From: Nitrobacter vulgaris
GTDB taxonomy: Bacteria; Pseudomonadota; Alphaproteobacteria; Rhizobiales; Xanthobacteraceae
Direction of reading: 5' to 3'
Assembly (NCBI RefSeq): GCF_002028545.1
Contig: NZ_MWPQ01000058.1
Location: 1 to 64,000 of the forward strand
DNA length: 64,000 bases
Part shown: positions 46,767-55,152 of the stretch, piece after piece
Position numbering within the stretch: the stretch's first letter is position 1
How the letters are laid out: the number at the start of each line of letters is the position of its first letter
Notes under the pieces: model-generated
Seen by the model: the letters and a program-made list of their open reading frames with translations, nothing else
Database searches by the model: none
What the model was told of the DNA's origin: nothing
Translations under genes and position numbers: made by a program

Positions 46767-48242
46767 GTGAACCTCGTTGTCGTTTCGAATCGCGTGGCGC
46801 GTGCGCGGGCTAATGAGCCCCTGACAGGCGGCCTAGCGGCGGCGCTGTTACCAGTTGTTGAAAAATCAGGAGCAATTTGGGTAGGTTCCAGCGGACGGGT
46901 ACGGGACGGGTTGCACAAGGAACCCTTTGCTGAAGTTGAAGCCCTCGGATCCGGAGCACTTGCATTGCTGGATCTGCCGGCCGCGCACTACGGCGGATAC
47001 TACGAAGGCTTCGCGAATTCGGCGTTGTGGCCTGCGCTTCATTCCCGGTCCGATCTCATTCGCGTGTCGCACGAGGACTATCAATCGTATCGCGAGGTCA
47101 ATGCCTTCATGGCGAGGGCTCTGATGCGCTTTCGCAAGCCAGACACTGCGTTCTGGATTCAGGATTATCATTTCCTCTCGCTCGGTGCCGAACTGCGCGA
47201 TCTGGGTGTCAGCAATCCGGTCGGTTTCTTCCTGCATACACCCTGGCCGGCTCGCGCCGTCATGGGGGCGGTGCCGCATCATCGCGAATTGATCGAAGCG
47301 ATGCTGGCCTATGATTTGATCGGATTCCAGACCGACGACGACTGCGAAAATTTTCTCAGCTATCTTCAATCGGAACTCGGCCTCAAGATACAAGACGGCG
47401 TCGTGACGTCGCGTTACGGCAAGTCGCGATGCGCCGTATTCCCGATCGGAATCGATGTTGAGAAATTCGCGTTGCAGGCCGCCAAGGCATCCTCGCATCC
47501 CGACGTCTCGCGATTGCGCCGCAGCCTGAACGGAGAACAACTGGCGATCGGCGTCGACCGCCTCGACTATTCGAAGGGCCTTGTGAATCGGATCAATGCA
47601 TTCGATCGCTTGCTGGTCTCGAACCCCGTGCTGAAGCGCACTGTCTCGCTGCTGCAAATTGCGACGCCCTCCCGCGGTATGATCGAGGCCTACGGCAATC
47701 TGCAGAGCGAGCTTGCGAAACTGGTCACCGACGTCAATGGCCGCCACGGTGAAACCGACTGGATGCCGATCCGCTACCTCAACCGGGGATACAGTCAGAC
47801 CGTGCTGGCCGGCCTCTATCGCACGGCGCGCGTAGGCGTGGTGACGCCGCTGCATGACGGGATGAATCTCGTCGCAAAGGAATATGTGGCCGCGCAGAAT
47901 CCCGCCGATCCGGGGGTGCTGGTATTGTCCAAATTTGCGGGCGCGGCGAACGAGTTGCAGACAGCGCTCCTCGTCAACCCTCACGAAATCGACGGGATGG
48001 CCCGCGCCATTGCCGCCGCATTCGCGATGCCGCTGACAGAACGCAGAACGCGTTGGGAGGCTATGATGCGGAAGCTGCGTGCCGGGACCGTCCAGCAATG
48101 GTTTACGGACTTTTCCGAAGCACTGGAGGAGGCGCGCGTGGCTAACAAAAAGATCGCAAGCGACCGTCCCGCTGCTGCGGTAACACCGAAATCATGGCCG
48201 CTGCATGTGGTGGGTTCGCGTAGCGGCGCCGGCGTTCACTAG
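46767..48242 (+). CDS. otsA: Trehalose-6-phosphate synthase OtsA
   Basis: OtsA transfers glucose from UDP-glucose to glucose 6-phosphate. The 491-residue GT20 enzyme has VVVSNRVAR, LTGGLAAALLP, WVGSSGRV, WIQDYHFLSLGAELR, FFLHTPWPA, GVDRLDYSKGL and PLHDGMNLVAKEYVAAQ. It starts at GTG (VNLVVVSNR) with AGGAGG seven bases upstream. It is separated from the GH15 gene by 180 bases containing its own promoter. Confidence 0.96.
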   Translation: MNLVVVSNRVARARANEPLTGGLAAALLPVVEKSGAIWVGSSGRVRDGLHKEPFAEVEALGSGALALLDLPAAHYGGYYEGFANSALWPALHSRSDLIRVSHEDYQSYREVNAFMARALMRFRKPDTAFWIQDYHFLSLGAELRDLGVSNPVGFFLHTPWPARAVMGAVPHHRELIEAMLAYDLIGFQTDDDCENFLSYLQSELGLKIQDGVVTSRYGKSRCAVFPIGIDVEKFALQAAKASSHPDVSRLRRSLNGEQLAIGVDRLDYSKGLVNRINAFDRLLVSNPVLKRTVSLLQIATPSRGMIEAYGNLQSELAKLVTDVNGRHGETDWMPIRYLNRGYSQTVLAGLYRTARVGVVTPLHDGMNLVAKEYVAAQNPADPGVLVLSKFAGAANELQTALLVNPHEIDGMARAIAAAFAMPLTERRTRWEAMMRKLRAGTVQQWFTDFSEALEEARVANKKIASDRPAAAVTPKSWPLHVVGSRSGAGVH

Positions 48243-48603
48243 GGCGCTTCAGCTGGAGTCGGAAGAGATTACTAAGGTGATTGACCTGACTTTTCGGTAA
48301 AACGTTTTCAGTGAACTATCCTTTTCCGCTCGAAACGCACATAGAAGCGATTTTTCGCTCGGCAAAGCCGGTAATCCCAACCCGGGGCTTGCAATCCCGG
48401 GATTATCCGCGTTTCGGTCGAGATTCGTCATTTGCAAAATGGTCGCGGGAATCCACAATCGTTTCCGGGACAGCCCCTGAATGGTGAAAACGTCCTGCTA
48501 GGGCCAAGAATAACTGCATCGGTCATACTGTTAGGGAAAATCCCGACGCCACGGCCACCGCTCTCTTGCAAAAACCGGAACACCCCTTCATGAGAAGGTG
48601 CCC
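48243..48603. other. Intergenic with inverted repeat
   Basis: This is 361 bases between otsA and tRNA-Ser. A strong inverted repeat, GGTAATCCC ... GGGATTATCC (48370-48408), with inner GC pairs, may terminate otsA transcription. A weak relict of the dispersed repeat (CGCTCGAAACGC near 48330) may also be present. No gene is seen. Confidence 0.45.
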
Positions 48604-48693
48604 GGAGAGATGGCCGAGTGGCTTAAGGCGCACGCTTGGAAAGCGTGTGTGCGGGAAACCGTACCGTGGGTTCGAATCCCACTCTCTCCGCCA
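48604..48693 (+). tRNA. tRNA-Ser (anticodon GGA)
   Basis: This 90-base class II tRNA has acceptor stem GGAGAGA / TCTCTCC, discriminator G and encoded CCA. The anticodon stem CACGC / GCGTG has loop TTGGAAA, the variable arm is long and paired, and the T arm has GTTCGAATC. Confidence 0.97.
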
Positions 48694-48966
48694 CCCAGCG
48701 TCAGAAATCGTTATAAATCAGCACGTTACGAGTCAGGCAGCTTGCCGTCCCATACTTCAGCCCATATTCGGTTCGTGACGTGAAAAGAGTCGTCGGTAGG
48801 TATTGCCTTCAGCGGCGCGTCGAGCATGATATGCGGCTCAACGGCAATAGGAAACCGAGGAGCCGCCGAGCGCCTGGGTAAGGGCATGCGATCGGCGGTG
48901 ACCTGAGTGGTTGATCCCCTCATCCGCGACATCGTCGTGACCAAGATGGATCAGCCGGCCGGTAAG

Positions 48967-49437
48967 CTAGCAGCTTTTAAAACGCCAATTGTCGTTACCG
49001 GCCTCTACGAGGTCGCAGCGGTGGGTAAGCCGATCGAGCAGCGCAGTGGTCATCTTGGCGCCGCCGAACACGCTGGGCCACTCTCCGAAGGAAAAAAGGT
49101 TGGTGGTGAGGATGACGGATGTGCGCTCGTCAAGCCGGCTGATGAGGTGGAACAGAAGCTGGTCGGCCGGATTGAGCGAACGGTAGGTAACCCAATTCGT
49201 CGAGAACGATGAAGTCCATTCGAGTTAGATGTTCGGCGAGCCTGCACTGATGTCCGTTGCGGGTCTTGCTTTCGAGACGGTTGACGAGGTCGACCACGTT
49301 GTAGACGCAACCGCGCGCGCCGGAGCGGATGCAGCTTCTGACGATTGCGATGGCCAGATTGGTCTTTCCGGTACCGGTACCGCCGACCAGGACAGCGATG
49401 CGTTGCTGGGCGATGAAGCCGCCGCCGGATACAATGC
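48967..49437 (-). pseudogene. IstB-like ATPase of an IS21-family element, broken
   Basis: The minus strand encodes FIAQQRIAVLVGGTGTGKT (Walker A), [13 protein letters not shown] (Walker B) and then, after a single-base frameshift near 49165, [50 protein letters not shown] and a stop. This is the IstB helper of IS21 transposons. The N-terminal third and the istA transposase are missing, so it is a decayed remnant. The 270 bases between it and tRNA-Ser show nothing else. Confidence 0.85.
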
Positions 49438-49479
49438 AACGTGATCGGAAAATGCTCTAGACGACAGCGTGCTCGGCCT

Positions 49480-49860
49480 TCATTGAGCTTTGCTCCTGTG
49501 TTTGCGCTCGGAAACCTCGATGCAGCGCTTGCGGTCCACTATGATGCCAGGAAGCCCATCGAGATAATCCGGCAACCAGCAGCTCCCGGTGCCTCGCCCA
49601 TGATGGTTCCGAAACAACACGGCGGCGGCATCCGCCTTGCTGTGGCAGTTGGCGATGTCGCGCACCAGAACCTGCACGATCACGCTCGTTGCTTCGTCCA
49701 CGGCATGCCAGCGCTTTTTCCAGCCGATAAGGAACGGGTGCCTGCGTCGCTCGGTCTCGTCATCCGTCAGCTTCCGTAGAACATCAAGGCGGAGATCAGC
49801 GGGAACGCAAGCAAGTGCGGTTTCCATGGCTGCGGTCCAAGTGTCGACAGTCTCTGTCAT
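49480..49860 (-). CDS. Hypothetical protein beside IS remnant
   Basis: This 126-residue protein has no recognised family. It has a helical, hydrophilic N-terminal half (LACVPADLRLDVLRKLTDDETERRRHPFL), a tryptophan pair (GWKKRWHAV) and a basic C-terminus. A GAGGA motif precedes the ATG at a suitable distance, which supports expression. It may be cargo of the neighbouring IS21 remnant or an unrelated accessory gene. Confidence 0.5.
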   Translation of the reverse strand: MTETVDTWTAAMETALACVPADLRLDVLRKLTDDETERRRHPFLIGWKKRWHAVDEATSVIVQVLVRDIANCHSKADAAAVLFRNHHGRGTGSCWLPDYLDGLPGIIVDRKRCIEVSERKHRSKAQ

Positions 49861-50562
49861 CGAGTCATTCCTCTACATTGCCGGCTGGCTGAGCGGTCGT
49901 GAGGGTGGTTCCTCGATCGTCTATAGACGATTGAGGATAGGCGCACGCACCTACGTATGATTACGACGAACCCGTCATACCCGTCAGGTTTAGTTTGGAC
50001 CATTGTGGTAAGCTGATTGACAATTAGACTCGACCGAGGAGCATTCGTATTCCGTCCTGTCGACAAAATAGGCGCTGATCTCCGAAACTATTGCCTAATG
50101 TCCACCTTCGCAACGCTCCTCCTAGTCTCAGTTTTCGCGAGCAACTTTGCGCCGGCACGTGCCGAGGCGCCTCGTCACTTCAGTATGATTGCAAGAAAAA
50201 ACCTCTCCCCGCTTGGAGCAATACACTTCTCGCCGAAAGAGCGATGCGTGCTCGCATGGCGTCATGTCTGCGCCTGCAATATCAAAGCTTGAAAAAACTT
50301 CTGAGCCTTATCCGCATTCTTGCATTTGTCTGTGCCATCGTCGGAAAGTAGCATCATATTTGGGCTGTCTGGCATTGCAACACCGCTTCGGGTACAAAAT
50401 CTTCCGGGATTTTAATGTCTAGTATGACTGGCGTGTTGTCGCCCTCCTTGCCTCTCCAGGTGCAAAGGACGAATGGCGGATGGATATCCAACTTCTCCGC
50501 TTTGCCGTGCGACTTGGTCCGGCTTTATCGCTGGTTCCCGTCTATCCTTAATCATCCGCCCT
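49861..50562. other. Low-information stretch, possible tiny secreted ORF
   Basis: About 700 bases without a convincing gene. A 64-residue frame starting at 50098 begins with a signal-like segment (MSTFATLLLVSVFASNFAPARA) and ends with three cysteines, but it has no ribosome-binding site. I regard the region as decayed sequence. Confidence 0.35.
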
Positions 50563-50643
50563 ACGCTTGGCACGGCCCTCAATGGTGCGCATGGCAGCCT
50601 CGTGCTCAATGCCTCCGGCGCCTTTACCTACACCGTCCATGGG
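50563..50643 (+). pseudogene. Fragment of a cadherin/VCBS-type adhesin repeat
   Basis: A short stretch encodes TLGTALNGAHGSLVLNASG followed by AFTYTVHG. It matches the end of the tandem bacterial Ig/cadherin-like repeat found in giant RTX or VCBS surface proteins (xxHGTLTLNADGSFTYTP). Nothing of the rest of such a protein remains on either side. Confidence 0.55.
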
Positions 50644-50842
50644 CCACTTTTACTGCTCCCGCTGAGAATCCTAAAAACCCGCGGCTAGCTGGCGCGCTTG
50701 ATGGCATCTGCATCTAGCGCGACCGTCACGGTTCGTGGTAAATTTGATAAGGAGAGCGCGAGAGCCATCGGCAAGTGCGCGCACCGTCACTCGTCGAACC
50801 TCCGCGCTACCCTCGGGCCTTCATTGAGGGAGGCGCCGCGCA

Positions 50843-51123
50843 ATGGCCATCGATTTCAGGCTGACGACAGAACAGCAGAATCTGCGGGAGACCGCGCGTG
50901 ACTTCGCGCAGAGCTTGTTTGCACCGCTAGTTCCCGATGCAGACGCAACGCGAAGCCCGCATGAGGCCTTCGCCAAGATCAAGCCGGCAATACCGAGTCT
51001 TATAAGCTTGAGTTCGCTATGGGCTTCCTCCCCAAGGGTAGCGGCAGCAAGTTCGACCTCCAGTTGGCCGCCAAGGAGATTTGCACCGTCGACCCGGACT
51101 TCGCGACGAACGGCACAACGTGA
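50843..51123 (+). pseudogene. Acyl-CoA dehydrogenase, truncated and frameshifted
   Basis: The first 48 codons (MAIDFRLTTEQQNLRETARDF, then HEAFAKIKPA) are a normal acyl-CoA dehydrogenase N-terminus. Similarity then jumps frame to YKLEFAMGFLPKGSG and FDLQLAAKEICTVDPDFA and stops. About 320 residues, including the catalytic Glu and FAD site, are absent. Confidence 0.8.
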
Positions 51124-51279
51124 TGGCCTAGCGCGCGGTCCGGAGCGGGCAGACGATTCGCGGGCGGAGCGAAGGTCGAGGCCCAGCGATGGGCCGTCGC
51201 GGCCTCTGACGGCTGCGGGCCGGTGGGTAAGGGGGGACTGGCTGCCAAGCCAAAATCCTGAACTGTCTTGGAGCATACA

Positions 51280-51720
51280 ATGTCCCCTGAACAGAAGGCA
51301 CTCGTGAAAGAAACGTGGCAGAAGCTTGAGCCAATGGCAGACGCGGCGACGCGCCTGTTCTACGATCGGCTTTTTGAGATCGACGCAACAACGCGGCAGC
51401 TCTTCAAGACAACCGACCTAACGGAGCAGCGCCGGAAGCTCTTTCAAACCCTCACGATGATCGTAGGGGGGCTCGATCATCTCGAGACGCTTGTTCCGAC
51501 CATTGAAGATCTGGGCCGCCGCCATGCCCAATTCGGAGTCACCGACGCTCATTACGAAACGGTCGGTGCGGCTCTGTTGTGGACGCTGGAGCAAGGGCTC
51601 GGATCGGGGTGGACGCCGGAGGTGAAAGGTGCCTGGTCTAGCGCTTATGCCCTACTGGCCGATATCATGCGCGCAGCTGCTGCTCGGTCCACTGCCTCAA
51701 CGGCGACAGCAAACCCTTAA
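51280..51720 (+). CDS. Single-domain globin (bacterial haemoglobin)
   Basis: This 146-residue globin is of the Vitreoscilla-haemoglobin/neuroglobin-like type and is expected to bind O2 or NO through haem. It has an A helix (SPEQKALVKETWQKLEP), CD-corner Phe42 after RQL, and the proximal His82 in RRHAQFGV, followed by HYETVGAALLWTLEQGLG and the H helix. The ATG is seven bases after GGAG. It has no reductase domain. Upstream lies gene debris, and the downstream gene is convergent. Confidence 0.9.
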   Translation: MSPEQKALVKETWQKLEPMADAATRLFYDRLFEIDATTRQLFKTTDLTEQRRKLFQTLTMIVGGLDHLETLVPTIEDLGRRHAQFGVTDAHYETVGAALLWTLEQGLGSGWTPEVKGAWSSAYALLADIMRAAAARSTASTATANP

Positions 51721-51802
51721 TCGACGTCAGGCTCGACAACAGGTCAGGTCAACATCATCGTCTTCTGAAACCCCGCACGTTTCCTGTGCCGTCCTGCCCA
51801 GT

Positions 51803-53752
51803 TCAAACGTCCTGCTGCCTATGGCTGTGAGCACGCGCAAACATCGGTCCGCCCCTCCAGCGCGGAAAGCCGTAACCGTGGATCTCCACGAGATCGATGT
51901 CGGACGGTTGCCCGGCAACGCCCTCGGCTAGAATCGCGTCGCCCTCCGCGGCCATTTCGCCAACCAGATGGCCAGCTATGGCGGAATGCGCCGTCATGCG
52001 GGCGATCTTCCCGGCCAACAGCTCGGCTACCACCGCAGACGGCTGCGGCTTGCGGTCCCCGGCATAGTCGTACCAGCCGCCGCCTGTCTTCTGGCCCTTG
52101 CGACCGGCGCGCACGAGAATGTCGCCAAGCGTCTCGGGCACATCCCGTCCGTTGGCGCGAGCGCCTTCACGCTGCAGGTAGGCGATATCGAGGCCACCGA
52201 GATCCTGTGCCTCGAAGGGTCCCATGGCGAAGCCGTAATCGCGCATGGCCGCATCGATCTCGGCGATGGGCACGCCGTCGTACACCAGCGCCTCGGCTGC
52301 AGCACGGTAGCGCTTGAGGATACGGTTGCCGATAAAACCTTCGCAGATGCCTGCCTGCACCGGGATCTTGTCCAGCGCCCGCGCCAGCGCAAAGCCGGTT
52401 GCCAGTGTCCGCGGCGCGGTTTCCGGGATCGGCACGATCTCCAGCAGCCTCATGATGTTTGCCGGACTAAAGAAATGCAGGCCGATGAAGCGCGACGGAT
52501 CGGGAACACCTTCCGCAATGAGACGCAGATCGAGATAGGACGTGTTGGTGGCAATGATGGAGTCGGGCCGACAGAGCCTGCCAAGCTGATTGAATACGGT
52601 ACGCTTAACGCCGAGTTCCTCGAACACGGCCTCAATCACCATATCGGCGTCGGCGAGAAGACCGCAGTCCGTGGAAGCCGTCACGCCGGCCAGCTTCGCT
52701 TCGGCCTGTGACTTGGTCAGCTTGGCGCGCTTCACGCCGCCCTCGAAGATGGTACGGACGTTGGCGAGGCCGCGCGCCACGGCTTCCGCGTCGCGTTCGA
52801 TCAGCACGACGGGAATGCCGGCGTCCCGCAACGCCACCGTGATGCCGGCGCCCATCGTGCCGCCGCCCACGACACCCGCCTTACGCAGCGGCAAGGGCTC
52901 CACGCCCTTCAGGCCCGCCGGGCGCCGCGCCGCGCGTTCTGCGAAGAACACCGCGCGCAGCGCAGCGGCCTGTTCCGAAGCGCGTAGGTCCAGGAAGGTC
53001 TTGCGCTCGAAGGCGAGCGCCTCATCGAATGACAACTCCACCGCCATGCGCACGCATTCCAGTGCGGCGAGCGGTGCGGTTTCGCCCTTCGCCCGTTTGG
53101 CAATCGCCCCCTTCTTGTCCTCCCAAAATGTGGACGCAGGTGCCGCGACCGTGCGCTGCGACAACGGAACGGGCAGCGGCCGGGCCACAGCGTCGCTCGC
53201 GAACGCAAGAACGCTTTGTAAAAGGTCGCCTTGCACGACGGCATCGACCAGACCCATGGAGAGTGCTTTGGCTGCCTTCACCGGCTTGCCGCCCGTCACC
53301 AGCTCCACCGCCGCCTCGGCACCGACTAGCCGCGGCGTGCGTACGGTTCCCGATGCGCCCGGCACGATGCCGAGCGTCACCTCGGGCAGGCCGATCGCGG
53401 CGTCTGGCACAGTAACCCGGAACCGACAGCCCAGCGCGATCTCGAAGCCACCACCCAGCGCTGTTCCATGGATCGCGGCGATCCAGGGTTTTACCGAAGC
53501 CTCGATGCGGTTCACGAGATCGGGCAGATGCGGCTCCATCGGCGTCTTGCCGAATTCGGATAGGTCAGTACCGGCGCTGAAGGTCCGGCCGGCACAGGCC
53601 AACACCACGGCCTTCACGCCGTCGTCGGCGTCCAGTTCGGTGGTCGCATCGAACAAGGCCCGGCGAACAGCCTGGCTGAGTGCATTGACCGGCGGGTTGT
53701 CGACGGTGACGACGGCGATCTCGCCCTCGCGGGAGACGGAGACGACGGGCAT
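51803..53752 (-). CDS. Enoyl-CoA hydratase / 3-hydroxyacyl-CoA dehydrogenase, C-terminally truncated
   Basis: This 649-residue fusion is of the FadJ type. The N-terminal crotonase domain (about 1-200) has GRTFSAGTDL, HGTALGGGFEIALGC and GLPEVTLGIVPG with two Glu. The dehydrogenase half (about 290-640) has the NAD loop VGGGTMGAGI, NTSYLD, GLHFFSPA and the C-terminal helical domains. Homologues continue past RGGPMF by about 45-50 residues; here that point is followed by unrelated ARAHSHRQQDV and a stop. It may still act on the 3-hydroxyadipyl-CoA steps of phenylacetate breakdown, but stability is doubtful. It is divergent from paaG. Confidence 0.88.
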   Translation of the reverse strand: MPVVSVSREGEIAVVTVDNPPVNALSQAVRRALFDATTELDADDGVKAVVLACAGRTFSAGTDLSEFGKTPMEPHLPDLVNRIEASVKPWIAAIHGTALGGGFEIALGCRFRVTVPDAAIGLPEVTLGIVPGASGTVRTPRLVGAEAAVELVTGGKPVKAAKALSMGLVDAVVQGDLLQSVLAFASDAVARPLPVPLSQRTVAAPASTFWEDKKGAIAKRAKGETAPLAALECVRMAVELSFDEALAFERKTFLDLRASEQAAALRAVFFAERAARRPAGLKGVEPLPLRKAGVVGGGTMGAGITVALRDAGIPVVLIERDAEAVARGLANVRTIFEGGVKRAKLTKSQAEAKLAGVTASTDCGLLADADMVIEAVFEELGVKRTVFNQLGRLCRPDSIIATNTSYLDLRLIAEGVPDPSRFIGLHFFSPANIMRLLEIVPIPETAPRTLATGFALARALDKIPVQAGICEGFIGNRILKRYRAAAEALVYDGVPIAEIDAAMRDYGFAMGPFEAQDLGGLDIAYLQREGARANGRDVPETLGDILVRAGRKGQKTGGGWYDYAGDRKPQPSAVVAELLAGKIARMTAHSAIAGHLVGEMAAEGDAILAEGVAGQPSDIDLVEIHGYGFPRWRGGPMFARAHSHRQQDV

Positions 53753-53814
53753 ATCAGACTCCCTTGCTCCGGCATCCAAATCCTCTCTTCGACTCCTCGC
53801 CCTCGTTTATCATT

Positions 53815-53830
53815 GACCGACCGGACGGTC
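53815..53830. promoter_or_regulatory. Palindromic operator, probable TetR (PaaR) site
   Basis: GACCG-A-CCGG-A-CGGTC is a 16-base inverted repeat with one mismatched pair. It lies in the 131-base spacer between the fusion dehydrogenase gene and paaG. ACCGACCGGTCGGT-like sites are typical of TetR regulators of CoA-ester catabolism. The TetR gene of this cluster is the natural candidate; this is inference. Confidence 0.55.
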
Positions 53831-53883
53831 TATGCATTTTATATGCTGGACGGAGAAAGCGATCGTCGAGCAAGGAAGAAGAA

Positions 53884-54678
53884 ATGCCGGCTTCCGAAAC
53901 TGTGCTCTCGGCGCTGTCCGACGGCGTGCTGTCGCTGTCATTAAACCGCCCGGACAAGCTGAACTCGTTTAACGAAGAGATGCACCTGGCGCTGCGGGCC
54001 GGCATTCAGCGAGCGCATGATGATCCGACTGTCCGCGCCGTCCTGCTGACCGGCTCAGGTCGCGGGTTCTGCGCGGGGCAGGATCTGGGCGATCGGGATC
54101 CGCGCAAGGGCGGCCCCGCGCCGGACCTCGGCCATACGCTCGAGACCCACTACAATCCGACGCTGCGTCTGATGCGTTCGCTGGAGAAGCCGATCGTTTG
54201 CGCGGTCAACGGCGTGGCGGCCGGTGCTGGCGCCAACATCGCCTTTGCCTGTGACATCGTGCTCGCGGCGAAATCCGCCAAATTCATCCAGGCCTTCGCC
54301 AGGATCGGCCTCATACCCGATGCCGGCGGCACATGGAGTCTCGCCCGCATTATCGGAGAGCCCCGCGCCAAGGCGCTGACCATGACCGCCGAGCCCTTGC
54401 CGGCCGAGAGGGCCGCCGAATGGGGGCTGATCTGGAAGGCGGTCGAGGACGCGGATCTCATGAATGAGGCACGGTCGCTCGCCGTATCGCTGGCTGCGGG
54501 CCCCACACTTGGTCTTGGCCTCACAAAGCGCCTTATTCAGGCGGCTGCGACCAACAGTCTCGACGAACAACTCGACATGGAGCGCGATTGCCAGCGAACC
54601 GCCGGCCGCAGTGCCGATTATGCCGAGGGCGTCATCGCCTTCCTGGAAAAGCGCAAGGCGGAGTTCAAGGGCGAATGA
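53884..54678 (+). CDS. paaG: 1,2-Epoxyphenylacetyl-CoA isomerase PaaG
   Basis: PaaG converts ring-1,2-epoxyphenylacetyl-CoA to oxepin-CoA. The 264-residue crotonase has SLNRPDKLNSFN, GRGFCAGQDL (oxyanion hole), NGVAAGAGANIA and Asp146 in IPDAGGTW, the acid typical of PaaG in place of one Glu. I use the ATG at MPASETV, preceded by AAGGAAGAAG; 40 upstream residues in frame cover the operator and are not coding. Its stop overlaps paaI by four bases. Confidence 0.92.
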   Translation: MPASETVLSALSDGVLSLSLNRPDKLNSFNEEMHLALRAGIQRAHDDPTVRAVLLTGSGRGFCAGQDLGDRDPRKGGPAPDLGHTLETHYNPTLRLMRSLEKPIVCAVNGVAAGAGANIAFACDIVLAAKSAKFIQAFARIGLIPDAGGTWSLARIIGEPRAKALTMTAEPLPAERAAEWGLIWKAVEDADLMNEARSLAVSLAAGPTLGLGLTKRLIQAAATNSLDEQLDMERDCQRTAGRSADYAEGVIAFLEKRKAEFKGE

Positions 54679-55124
54679 AACCCGCTTCCCAGATGACACC
54701 TCAGGAACTGGCGGAGGCATCCGCCAGAGCGATGTGGAACGACGATTCCGCAAGCCAGCGGCTCGGCATGACGCTCGACAACATCGCGCCCGGTGAAGCC
54801 ACACTTTCGATGACGATCCTCGAGGCCATGTCGAACGGACATGGCAATTGCCACGGCGGCTACATATTCACCCTGGCTGACTCCGCCTTTGCCTTCGCAT
54901 GCAATAGCTACAACCAGTTGGCCGTCGCGCAACATTGCTCGATCACATACCTGATCCCCGGCCGCATCGGCGATCGTCTGACAGCTACCGCCAAAGAGAT
55001 TTCGCGGCACGGCAGGTCTGGCATCTACGACATCCGCGTCACCAATCAGTCGGGCGAGCATGTGGCCGAATTCCGCGGCCATTCGCGCCTAGTGAAAGGC
55101 ACGCATCTGCCAGTCGAGGAATAG
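54675..55124 (+). CDS. paaI: Hydroxyphenylacetyl-CoA thioesterase PaaI
   Basis: This 149-residue hot-dog-fold thioesterase is thought to rescue CoA trapped as dead-end thioesters of the phenylacetate route. The core NGHGNCHGGYIFTLADSAFAFACNSY holds the catalytic Asp69. ITYLIPGRIGDRLTATAKE and YDIRVTNQSGE follow. Translation is coupled to paaG by an ATGA overlap. Confidence 0.93.
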   Translation: MKPASQMTPQELAEASARAMWNDDSASQRLGMTLDNIAPGEATLSMTILEAMSNGHGNCHGGYIFTLADSAFAFACNSYNQLAVAQHCSITYLIPGRIGDRLTATAKEISRHGRSGIYDIRVTNQSGEHVAEFRGHSRLVKGTHLPVEE

Positions 55125-55152
55125 ACCGACGGATTTCCGCAGAGAGAACACC

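Noticed and set aside
46866-48098. 410-codon minus-strand frame over otsA
   Set aside because: Antisense to a full-length GT20 enzyme; no start signal or family features.
50017-50292. Small frame with a signal-like segment
   Set aside because: No ribosome-binding site, and it lies in decayed sequence; mentioned only within the gap description.
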